NCBI GenBank assembly: GCA_015233115.1
Contig: JADFYJ010000019.1
Location: 1 to 44,242 of the forward strand
Direction: 5' to 3'
DNA length: 44,242 bases
Source: Candidatus Omnitrophota bacterium
GTDB taxonomy: Bacteria > Omnitrophota > Gorgyraeia > Zapsychrales > Zapsychraceae
How positions within the stretch are numbered: position 1 is the first letter of the stretch; each line of letters starts with the position of its first letter. Positions 24,901-31,891 of the stretch are shown here, piece after piece. The notes under the pieces were generated by a model. It was not told the origin of the DNA. It was given only the letters and a program-made list of their open reading frames with translations, and made no database searches. A program made the translations under genes and the position numbers.

Positions 24901-25367
24901 ACAAGGAATGAATAGCGCTTGGCAGGGGTAAAATCTTCTTTTGCTTTAAACGATCCCTTGTCCGTTTGCTCAAATGTGTATTCCATTTTCACAAATGAAA
25001 AACGCCAGTCCGCCGGATCCGGGGCAACAAAAGCTACCAAAGCGGCATCTTTCTCTCCACGGTCCTTTAAATATCTGGCGACAAAATTACGCTGTGCCGT
25101 TCTGGCTCGAACCAAAGACGTTTCTTTTTGCAGATATACAACAAGCATGTCCAGCACTTTGTCGCCCGCGTCTTTATACTGCCCCACACACTCGTAAGAT
25201 TTGATAAATTCCTTAAAACTGTCTTTGATGTATTGCCCGTGATAATGAAATGTTTTGGAAAAGTCAGTAGTGTGAAACGAGTTTTTCAGAAAGACGATCA
25301 ACTGATCTTTGTTAAACTCGCCTTGAAACGTATCCTGAATCAGTTTTCTGGCCTGGTCTTTATTCAT
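21909..25367 (-). CDS. Eco57I-like DNA methylase/restriction subunit
   Basis: This 1152-residue protein has adenine N6-methyltransferase motifs: motif I DPAVGSGAF at about 492-500 and motif IV NPPY at 764-767. The ~400-residue N-terminal part is helical, a ~150-residue charged coiled region splits the methylase (about 600-740), and the C-terminal part resembles target-recognition regions (GRDLKKYCIDFKGDRWIKYG). No nuclease motif is clear. It follows the PLD-helicase gene by 5 bases, so both are one operon. It should modify or recognise foreign DNA. Confidence 0.85.
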   Translation of the reverse strand: MNKDQARKLIQDTFQGEFNKDQLIVFLKNSFHTTDFSKTFHYHGQYIKDSFKEFIKSYECVGQYKDAGDKVLDMLVVYLQKETSLVRARTAQRNFVARYLKDRGEKDAALVAFVAPDPADWRFSFVKMEYTFEQTDKGSFKAKEDFTPAKRYSFLVGEHENSHTAQRQLVALLSQDVNQPSFKDIEEVFYIEKVSQEFFERYRELYLLIKESLDANVENDTKIKADFERCGVDTVDFAKKLLGQIVFLYFLQKKGWFGADKGESWGTGHKDFLRRLFNKEIVDYKNFFNDVLEPLFYEALATDRGQNAYWDKFQCRIPFLNGGLFEPLNGYSWQTTDILLDNELFSNKTKTKQGDIGTGVLDVFDRFNFTVKEDEPLEKEVAVDPEMLGKVFENLLGVKDRKSKGAFYTPRQIVHYMCQESLINYLATECGEKVNRKELEEFIRHGEMIIEHEARIIKEGKETRDYRHAIGETIRANAKEIDQKLSDVRVCDPAVGSGAFLVGMMNEIFRARNILTNYLSTKRDRTLYDFKLQAIGHSLYGVDIDPGAVEIAKLRLWLSLVVDEEDTEEIKPLPNLDYKIMQGNSLLEEFEGIKLFDESLIEDALDNHKHIERLEKERDVLGKEMFLLNEKNNLTKDKRKLFDEQLRKIDKRIKKLKQPSLVADDELSFFEMQNEAKERRKELQSLYDEFPSAVSKTRKEQLKKRIEELEWDLIETTLKEQNKEDALTRIRQHKKANIKPFFLWKLHFGEVFKEKGGFDVVIGNPPYGFHQIHTKELKDSYKKSFKTIKGSFDHYLLFYEKAIKLITGKGVLSFIAPVTWLTIPSAKALRKFILDEYYISEICWFDGKIFMGADVNNLISLIQRNPCDIINVKVFDALENFPSTPVKLVDYSRMKFINNDYFIGVFENNSDTNIIQKIWDQSSPLEDFSKPCSGYNPYEVGKGVKPEGGTHTKKTVEEKPYHSNVKLSQEWKPEIIGRDLKKYCIDFKGDRWIKYGSWLAASRDPNNFVGKRILVQEITGGKKKEIVAAYCDAELYHSRDVIPIKLKETSLHPYYILAFINSFLITWLHHKRNPKSQKKLFPKVLVSDLKKIPIKVIPEKDQKTFVQMVTNIIKVREKDFDVDIAVYENRINEMIFNLYGLTEEEKKIVRNG

Positions 25368-25372
25368 AATTA

Positions 25373-28300
25373 TTATCCTATAAAATACTCTGACAATACA
25401 ACTTCACGCGGTCCGGCTGTGCGCGCAGAAAATTCTACGGCATGTTCTTCCAGTAATTCTTCCGCAATGTTAACCTGCAAAATTGAAACCATCTTAACGG
25501 CATTGATTTCTTTCTTAATTTCTTTTTCTAAAAGCTGAAGAACTGTTTTAGCTATCTGCCGGGGGATTGCGCCCTCCTCCAAGCGTCTTATGACCGTCTT
25601 CAAATAACTTTCCTGTTCATCCGTTAACTGTCGTAAATCTTTGATAGCTTTGAGTAGTTTTAAGATTTTTGTGACAGTATCCCGTCCACCTTTGCCTTTT
25701 AATTCAACTGCCTCTTCCATGGTGGCGTAAAGAAACGCCTGTTTATTTTCTTCAAGACATTGATAAAAATGATCCGTTAGTTTCATTTTTTGTATTTCAG
25801 GTAAAGCCTGAAGCATTTTAGCCGCGGCAATAAAGTCAAGTTCGTCTGTCTTTTGCCCGTCAGTAATAAAAAACTTTTCTAGTTTTCCTTTACGAAAATA
25901 AGTTAGTAATTGATCGGCATGCGCCTTGACTTTGCGTGATGTGCGGCATTTTTGAGGCAAGCGTTTTATTTTGGCAAATAAATCCGGCTCCTGATCCCGA
26001 ATATCACGAATAACTTTAAGATAGGTTAAATCACTTTCATCAAGATTCTCTTCTCCGGTTAATGTTTCTTTTGACACCAAACGGCTGAATAGTTCATGAG
26101 ATTCAATCTCTTCTCCATCGGTTAACAGTTTTGCGTCAGCACCAAGCATTGAAATAAACGCGTTGATTTTGGCTTCAGCGGCTTCTTTAAGTTTGATTTG
26201 ATCATTAGATTGAACAGTAGGGAAAAAATTGAATGTGTAAATTTTATCAAACGTCGTATCAACGCGATTGATACGCCCCACCCTTTGCATCAATCGTGTG
26301 GGATTCCACGGAATGTCATAATTGATAACCACATTGGAGCGATGAAGGTTGACTCCTTCAGAAAGCACTTCGGTTGTGATAAGAATGCGATAATCGTTCG
26401 CCTGATGACGAACTTTTGCATCAAAATTATCCACCACTATCTGCCGAAAAGTGTTTGAAGTTGATCCCGTAAAGAGCAAAACCTCTTCTTTGAGTTCTTT
26501 TTGAATACGCGCGGAAATATATTCAGCGGTTTCTTTTGACTCGGTAAACACAATAAGCTTATTAGATTTCAAGACAGCTTTATTCTTTAAAGCATGGATA
26601 AATTCTTCGAGTTTCGGATCGCGTGTGATTTGCTTCCACAAAGATTGAATGTCTTTCAAAATTTTAAGATCATTTTTTAGGCGGTCATAAAACTCCGGTT
26701 TAAAATCCTTCGCGTCATAACGCTTAGCTTTTTCAGAATCAATTAATTCCTGAATAGCTTTGTCGTCATCAGATTCAATGAGTTCGAATATTTTGTTAAT
26801 ATATTTTTTACTGACATATACATTCCCATTCTCACACTCGGTGATAAATTTTTCATAGGAAATGATCGTTCGCTCAATTGTTTGTTTAAAAGCGTAAAAA
26901 CTGCTTTCCAGACGTTTAATAAACAAAATTTTGATAAATTTACCCATGTTTTTCTGAGCTTGTTCATCGGATTGTTGAATCTCACCTTTATAGAGGGTTA
27001 AAGGCATGTACCGTGCGTATGTAAATTTCTGCGCGATCAGTTCGATTGTATCGGTGAATATTTCATCTTCTTCATCGTTGAGTTGATAAAGCAAAGGCTT
27101 AGGCGAAGCGACATCTGGAAACTTCATGCCTTGTCGGGCCAGGTCATCGCCAAAAAAAGCCTCAATTTCTTTACGTGTACGCCGTACCATTAAATGCTTC
27201 AGTACTTTGTCACGAATCTCTCTTGCATTGGCTTTGGCGACTGCCATATATTCATCACGGTCACGCTTTCGATCAAGCTTCTTCAATTTTCTGTCTAATT
27301 CATTAAAGAACCGCTCAAGATCCGGAACGTTTGGAATTGTACTTTTGCGTGTATTTTGAAATAACTTTATTTGGCTAAGAATATCCAGAGGAGAATTGTT
27401 AAAAGGAGTGGCCGTAACGAGTATGACTCGTTTCCCTCGACAAATTTGCGCAAGTTTAGTATAAGTAACATTATTTTCCGAGCGAAAGCGATGCGCTTCA
27501 TCAATGATGATATTCTTATACTTCTCAACACCTTGCTTAATAAGTAAATCGAGTTTACCGATAGACTCATAATCAGCCGCTTCTTTAAAATCAGAAAACG
27601 CGTTAGGCCATGATCCAGGATTGCTTCTTTCTAAAAGCACAGGCGGAGCAAGAACCAGTGTGCGCCCATCACGAAGCTGACTAGCTAATAATGTCGCGAT
27701 ATATGTTTTTCCCAAACCCACAACATCTGAAATAAAGACCCCGCCATATTCTTCTAATATCTTTTTTGCGTTAATAACCGCTTGCTTTTGATATTCCAAT
27801 TCTTTATAGCTCTCAGGAATATATTTCATGATTACATCTTGCCCTTGAGCAAGGTCTTCCTTGAAATATTCATATAAAAACTTCAGATACAATTCATAAG
27901 GAGTAACTGAATCATTAAGCCATGTTCGATCATTGATTGTTTCAAGATATTTATCTTTAAGATCAACTGCATCTTCCCAAAGCTGATTGAATTTATCGTG
28001 TGCAAACTGATAATCCGCGCGATTTTTTAGCTCAACATTAAATTCAAGATTATCTATTAGTCCAGATTGTGTGAAGTTACTTGATCCCGTTATAACGCGC
28101 CCAGTATCACGGTCATCTTCCAAAAACGTCATAATATAAAGTTTGGCGTGAAGGGTTTTTGATGGATAGGCTTTGATTTCCAGCTTACCCGACCTAAGCC
28201 ATTCAATGAATTTTTGGATGCCTTTTTCAACTTGGACAGAATCATCAGATGTTTTAAGCTCTTCAGCAACAATGTCTCCGAATGTTTCTCTGGCTTCCGG

Positions 28301-28546
28301 ATGGCTAAAGTCAATTTCGTGCTGAGCTGACACAACTCGATCGTGTGTTTGTTTATCAGTATTTATTCCAATAAGGATACGAATTTTTTCAGTATCTTCC
28401 AAAGATGTGTAAAGGGCATGAAAACCGCTTGTATAAAAATAACCAACAAGTGCATCAAAAAAACGCGTGCTTTTAATCAGCACACGGAAGCGTTCGGCCA
28501 AATTTTTATTTTTTTCATTAGTGATAAAGGTTAAGTCAGAAGACAT
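25373..28546 (-). CDS. PLD-nuclease/SNF2-type helicase fusion
   Basis: This 1057-residue protein has an N-terminal phospholipase-D-like nuclease domain with a single HKD-type motif (H133-x-K-x-Y, then GSSNF near 154-158). A superfamily 2 helicase follows: Walker A GLGKT 277-281, DEAH 349-352, ATPFNNS, a C-terminal RecA domain with IVFTESKETAEYI, and motif VI MQRVGRINRVD. In DISARM and related systems similar parts are separate proteins. With the methylase downstream it forms a restriction-like antiphage operon. Start ATG has GGAGA in front. Confidence 0.9.
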   Translation of the reverse strand: MSSDLTFITNEKNKNLAERFRVLIKSTRFFDALVGYFYTSGFHALYTSLEDTEKIRILIGINTDKQTHDRVVSAQHEIDFSHPEARETFGDIVAEELKTSDDSVQVEKGIQKFIEWLRSGKLEIKAYPSKTLHAKLYIMTFLEDDRDTGRVITGSSNFTQSGLIDNLEFNVELKNRADYQFAHDKFNQLWEDAVDLKDKYLETINDRTWLNDSVTPYELYLKFLYEYFKEDLAQGQDVIMKYIPESYKELEYQKQAVINAKKILEEYGGVFISDVVGLGKTYIATLLASQLRDGRTLVLAPPVLLERSNPGSWPNAFSDFKEAADYESIGKLDLLIKQGVEKYKNIIIDEAHRFRSENNVTYTKLAQICRGKRVILVTATPFNNSPLDILSQIKLFQNTRKSTIPNVPDLERFFNELDRKLKKLDRKRDRDEYMAVAKANAREIRDKVLKHLMVRRTRKEIEAFFGDDLARQGMKFPDVASPKPLLYQLNDEEDEIFTDTIELIAQKFTYARYMPLTLYKGEIQQSDEQAQKNMGKFIKILFIKRLESSFYAFKQTIERTIISYEKFITECENGNVYVSKKYINKIFELIESDDDKAIQELIDSEKAKRYDAKDFKPEFYDRLKNDLKILKDIQSLWKQITRDPKLEEFIHALKNKAVLKSNKLIVFTESKETAEYISARIQKELKEEVLLFTGSTSNTFRQIVVDNFDAKVRHQANDYRILITTEVLSEGVNLHRSNVVINYDIPWNPTRLMQRVGRINRVDTTFDKIYTFNFFPTVQSNDQIKLKEAAEAKINAFISMLGADAKLLTDGEEIESHELFSRLVSKETLTGEENLDESDLTYLKVIRDIRDQEPDLFAKIKRLPQKCRTSRKVKAHADQLLTYFRKGKLEKFFITDGQKTDELDFIAAAKMLQALPEIQKMKLTDHFYQCLEENKQAFLYATMEEAVELKGKGGRDTVTKILKLLKAIKDLRQLTDEQESYLKTVIRRLEEGAIPRQIAKTVLQLLEKEIKKEINAVKMVSILQVNIAEELLEEHAVEFSARTAGPREVVLSEYFIG

Positions 28547-28619
28547 TTATTAATCTCCTATTAGTAATTGCATATCCACATAAACAAAAAACCAAAAGAA
28601 TCGATAATAATTTTCTCAT
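28536..28619 (-). other. Short leader-like ORF overlapping the helicase start
   Basis: 27 residues (MRKLLSILLVFCLCGYAITN...) look like a signal peptide with a lipobox-like LCG. It starts 11 bases from the 28630 dif-like site and its stop lies 9-11 bases inside the helicase gene. It could be a truncated lipoprotein start or a translational-coupling leader. Confidence 0.3.
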
Positions 28620-28629
28620 AAAACTCTCA

Positions 28630-28657
28630 ACTAACCATAATCTCAATTTTGATAAGT
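28630..28657. other. dif-like site, core TCTCAA
   Basis: Left arm ACTAACCATAA, core TCTCAA, right arm TTTTGATAAGT. The NUDIX stop codon begins on its last base. Confidence 0.75.
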
Positions 28658-29397
28658 TAAGTTCCCACTGATTCTTCCTCAATTTCCGTCGGAAGACCTC
28701 GTTTTGCAGAATCACCCCTAATCGCTTTTATATGATCATAATACGGACCCGGTGCATATTTATTGCATACGTCGATAACCTCTTTTAAATCCTTAGTGGA
28801 AAAACCGTGTTCCGGAACGACAAAATAAACCGTATGATCTTCACTACAAACTGTCCCGCGGTCAACCTCATAATACGGCAATCCATATTCTGAAATATTT
28901 AAAACATATCTGTCAACCGTCGGACTAACAGCTATCTTCTTCCATTTTTCGTATAACGGAATTTTTAGGCAGGCAAAGGTAAAAGCCTTTTCAATCAAGA
29001 TTTTTAAATTATCGAAAGGCAGAAACTTTTGCGCATCAATACTTCTCGTCCATTTATATTCCGTTATTTCCTTCCCATCGGGTTTAACGTCTTTTTCTTT
29101 TGTCTCGACTAAGAAATATACTGAATGCTTTTCAATTTCACTCCCCGCGCTCAAACCCTGATTGCTTTTCGCTTTATAGACAAGCTCTTCACGAAACCCA
29201 GTAATAAATGTTAGGTCCGTTAAACCTGTTTCTTCTCTTATTTCTCTTAAAGCGGCCTCTTTTTCGGATTCACCTGGTTCGATGTGACCTTTAGGAAATC
29301 CCCATTCTTAGTTTCTGTCGCTAAAAAGCGTCAAAAACATCGGGCACCTATTTTCTTTCCTAAAAATTATAGCGCCTGCTGAAATTTCTTTTTCCAT
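28657..29397 (-). pseudogene. NUDIX hydrolase gene with an internal in-frame stop
   Basis: From ATG 29397 the frame reads MEKEISAGAIIFRKEN, then TAA at codon 30 (29310-29308), then EWGFPKGHIEPGES and the complete Nudix box G-x5-E-x7-REIREETGL (codons 37-59), continuing without further stops to 28657. The intact part matches Ap4A-hydrolase-like NUDIX proteins (EITEYKW). About 105 extra C-terminal residues are of unknown type. A single substitution would restore it (TAA for TAT or TAC is likely). The start codon lies inside one dif-like site and the stop at the edge of another. Alternatives are a sequencing error, or expression only of a C-terminal piece. Confidence 0.8.
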
Positions 29398-29416
29398 AAT
29401 CTCAATTTTGATAACT
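29389..29416. other. dif-like site, core TCTCAA
   Basis: Left arm TTTTTCCATAA, core TCTCAA, right arm TTTTGATAACT. It supplies the ATG of the NUDIX gene on the minus strand (TTATGG). Confidence 0.75.
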
Positions 29417-29425
29417 CGAGCTTCA

Positions 29426-29453
29426 ACCTATTATAATCTCAGTTTTAGAAAAC
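29426..29453. other. dif-like site, core TCTCAG
   Basis: Left arm ACCTATTATAA, core TCTCAG, right arm TTTTAGAAAAC. Only 9 bp separate it from the previous site. Confidence 0.65.
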
Positions 29454-29543
29454 TATTTCTTCGTCGATAACAATTCAAGTCGTGATTTAAAATCCCTTGT
29501 CCCTAAATAAAAAATCCACGCATTAACCAGGCTCTGTCTGTTA
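29453..29543 (-). pseudogene. Frameshifted C-terminal end of the DUF262-HNH gene
   Basis: If one G of the GGGG run is skipped, QKG continues as NRQSLVNAWIFYLGTRDF and runs to TAG 29455-29453. CNxxKGNR is a usual HNH ending, and the stop meets the dif-like site edge, as in the NUDIX module. Confidence 0.6.
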
Positions 29544-31538
29544 CCCCTTTTGTAAATTACAATACCGATGACATATTTTGCCATTCTTAATAGTCGTCAT
29601 ACCACCTTCCGAAAATCTTTCTAAATGATCCACATGCGCGTCTTCGATAAAGGCAATATTCCCACCGCAATGGTAACAAACACCTTTACTGGCCTCATAA
29701 AGCGCCTTTTTTTCTTCAAAAGTATAAAGCCTTCTGTCTGTTTCAGGATATCCAACGATATCTCGTAGACGTTGCCACCATTTTTCTGTTCTTAGTTTTA
29801 CCCTTTGAGTATCGTATGTGCCTCGTTCAATTGACTCAATAAAAGACCTATCTTTAGTCATGAGTTCAATAAACGCATCTTTGATTACCGTAGCCTTTTT
29901 GGATATTACTCTTTTATCGTATTCAGTAAAACCATACATCTGGACATCAAAGATACCTTCGTTAATTTTATCCTCCCGGTATCCGTTTGCGTCTTCCTCA
30001 CCCCCGAGTTGCCATCTTCGGAAAGCGGTATCCCCAAATACCATTTGGCACAACTCTACAGATTTTTTGAAGAGATTCGTTTTCTCTTCTTTTTGCTTTG
30101 CGGATATTTCTCGGTTACTTTCCATATAATTATTCAAAAAACTAGTCAACGGTCCTTTATATTTTTTTTCCGTTAGATCCGTGAAAGCAAAAAAACGCAG
30201 TATTCTTTCCAAATCAACCATGCGATTATGAATTCCTCTAATCCCTTGCAATCTTTGAAAATCTTTGTTCTCAGCTAATTCTTTTAACAAATCATTGAAA
30301 CTACCTCGATATATGCAATTACGTAGTTCTTGCTCATTCAATTTAACGGAGCCCCTATTAAGTCTTTCAAAAATATCAAACTTAATATCCTTATGAGATT
30401 CCTTTAAAATCTTAATAACCCTAATCGGGTAATCTGCAATGGCATTTTGTAAATTCTCATCTAATTGAATATAAGATTTACCATTCAGCTCCTTAAGAAC
30501 TCTAAGCCCGGAGAGACTAAATCCCCCCTTTTTTGTAAAACTATAAAAAGTTAATAACCGCTGTTGACCGTCGACAACAAGCTCTTTCCCGCTATCTTCT
30601 TCAGCTGTGTAAATAACTGGAATGGGAACACGCAATAGAACCGATTCTATAAGCCTGCTTTTAAGCTTTGGCTTATTATCCCAAATGTAATATCTTTGAA
30701 AATCTGCCCGAGCAATAAGTCGACCTCTATCAATTTTCTCACAAAGCATCCTTATGGGAGGATCTCCAGGTTCTGTAATAATTTTTCTATCCTTTAGAGG
30801 AATATCAAAAAAGCCCTCTTCTTCAAGCCTCTCATCAAAATCAACATCTTCAGAAGACGAAACAACCTCTTGGTCGCTCCAAAGTTCCTTGACATGCACG
30901 TTATAAAAAAAGCGAGATAAGGATCTTAAATTCTTAAAAGGATATTCTTTCTGAAATTCTAAAATTGCTTTTTTGGTTAATACAATTTGCTCACCCCAAC
31001 TCTTCTGTTTCATGGAGGAAACTTGGCCCAACTCAAACACTTCAATAATCTTATATCTATGCGATAGAGAGAAGACACTTATGTTTTTCATAGGGTTATA
31101 TACAAACATTAAATCACTTATCATATTGGCGTTACTGCCGGTAAGCCTGTTTTTTTCAGTGTTAATAGAATAAAGCTTATTCAGCAACTCTATTTGCTCA
31201 TCATCAGAATTACAGCGTAGGATTGAAGTAACTAACTGATAAAGATTTTTATTCTCCTTAAATTCTTCGAAAATGCGTCTCCAGCTTCCTTGCGGGATAA
31301 GCACTTTCCCCGCTGGTTCAATACCTGTATCGCGGATACCTTTAGCGTTTGTATCTAAAAAACAAATATTATGATCCATGTCCTCTGGATCGAGTTTGCC
31401 TTTTGTCGGAAGGATCTCGTCCCAAAATTCCCTAAATTCCCTACTTTGCTCAGCCCAGGTCTCATTAGCTACATCTTGATCAAATTCTGATAGAAATTGG
31501 CCATACAACGCTTTTATGTTTTCATCATTAAAACTCAT
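29541..31538 (-). CDS. DUF262 (ParB/Srx-like) plus HNH nuclease, GmrSD-related
   Basis: The protein has 665 residues from the ATG at 31538 (GGAGGATAAG upstream). About 240 N-terminal residues are of unclear family. The DUF262 domain has DGQQRL at 323-328 and IFERLNRGSVKLNEQELRN. A C-terminal HNH has CYHCGG (from C621), DAHVDHLERFSEGG and CHRYCNLQKG. DUF262-HNH proteins such as GmrSD are type IV restriction nucleases against modified DNA. The protein ends abruptly after QKG; the +1 frame continues NRQSLVNAWIFYLGTRDF for 28 codons to a stop at 29453-29455. A one-base insertion in the CCCC/GGGG run at 29544-29547 would explain this. Confidence 0.85.
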   Translation of the reverse strand: MSFNDENIKALYGQFLSEFDQDVANETWAEQSREFREFWDEILPTKGKLDPEDMDHNICFLDTNAKGIRDTGIEPAGKVLIPQGSWRRIFEEFKENKNLYQLVTSILRCNSDDEQIELLNKLYSINTEKNRLTGSNANMISDLMFVYNPMKNISVFSLSHRYKIIEVFELGQVSSMKQKSWGEQIVLTKKAILEFQKEYPFKNLRSLSRFFYNVHVKELWSDQEVVSSSEDVDFDERLEEEGFFDIPLKDRKIITEPGDPPIRMLCEKIDRGRLIARADFQRYYIWDNKPKLKSRLIESVLLRVPIPVIYTAEEDSGKELVVDGQQRLLTFYSFTKKGGFSLSGLRVLKELNGKSYIQLDENLQNAIADYPIRVIKILKESHKDIKFDIFERLNRGSVKLNEQELRNCIYRGSFNDLLKELAENKDFQRLQGIRGIHNRMVDLERILRFFAFTDLTEKKYKGPLTSFLNNYMESNREISAKQKEEKTNLFKKSVELCQMVFGDTAFRRWQLGGEEDANGYREDKINEGIFDVQMYGFTEYDKRVISKKATVIKDAFIELMTKDRSFIESIERGTYDTQRVKLRTEKWWQRLRDIVGYPETDRRLYTFEEKKALYEASKGVCYHCGGNIAFIEDAHVDHLERFSEGGMTTIKNGKICHRYCNLQKG

Positions 31539-31605
31539 CTTATCCTCCAACTATTGTTTCATTCCTTGATAATTTGTTTTCGTAAAAACACTCTTATATC
31601 GTCGG

Positions 31606-31637
31606 ATAAAACAAAAAACCGGGCACAAAGTCCCGGC
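31606..31637 (-). terminator. Minus-strand terminator of the pbpC operon
   Basis: On the minus strand CCGGGAC pairs with GTGCCCGG (one bulge) across TTT, followed by TTTTTTGTTTT. Confidence 0.75.
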
Positions 31638-31764
31638 GTATTCACATTATAAAAATAAATATTTACCCAACTTTTTCAATTTAAAATTCTCCTAAACGAC
31701 AATTTTAAATAATGCGAAATTATAACATACTCTTTACAGCCCTACAACGACGCCAAGCATTTCC

Positions 31765-31884
31765 TCAGAACAACTTTTCTTGTGCCTCTGGGTAATCCTT
31801 ATTCTTCGATTTTCCCCCAGAATCAAGCAAACACCGCATCGCATTTTCCAATTCAAATCTTGCGTTCTGAAGTTTAAGCCTCAT
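31765..31884 (-). CDS. Possible small protein after pbpC
   Basis: This 39-residue ORF begins MRLKLQNARFELENAMR and ends in YPEAQEKLF, starting 7 bases after the pbpC stop. The composition is helix-forming and protein-like, but the ribosome site is weak. No family is recognised. Confidence 0.3.
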   Translation of the reverse strand: MRLKLQNARFELENAMRCLLDSGGKSKNKDYPEAQEKLF

Positions 31885-31891
31885 AAACCTA

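Larger units (their letters stand above)
31539..31891. other. Boundary region without a confident gene
   Basis: The region holds a weak dif-like candidate at 31562-31589 (arms TTCCTTGATAA and TTCGTAAAAAC, core TTTGTT), a minus-strand terminator at about 31606-31637, and a 39-codon ORF near pbpC. Otherwise it is AT-rich DNA with nothing recognisable. Confidence 0.5.

Noticed and set aside
14259-29453. Reading the repeated sites as integron attC sites
   Set aside because: They lack the paired RYYYAAC/GTTRRRY boxes and variable stem of attC. The fixed 11-6-11 length and dif-type TGTATA core fit Xer sites better, and the recombinases show no visible IntI-specific insertion.
31562-31589. Right-hand border dif-like site of the DUF262 module
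   Set aside because: Core TTTGTT is unique and only the general ATAA/TT pattern matches in very AT-rich DNA; mentioned under the boundary region but not counted.
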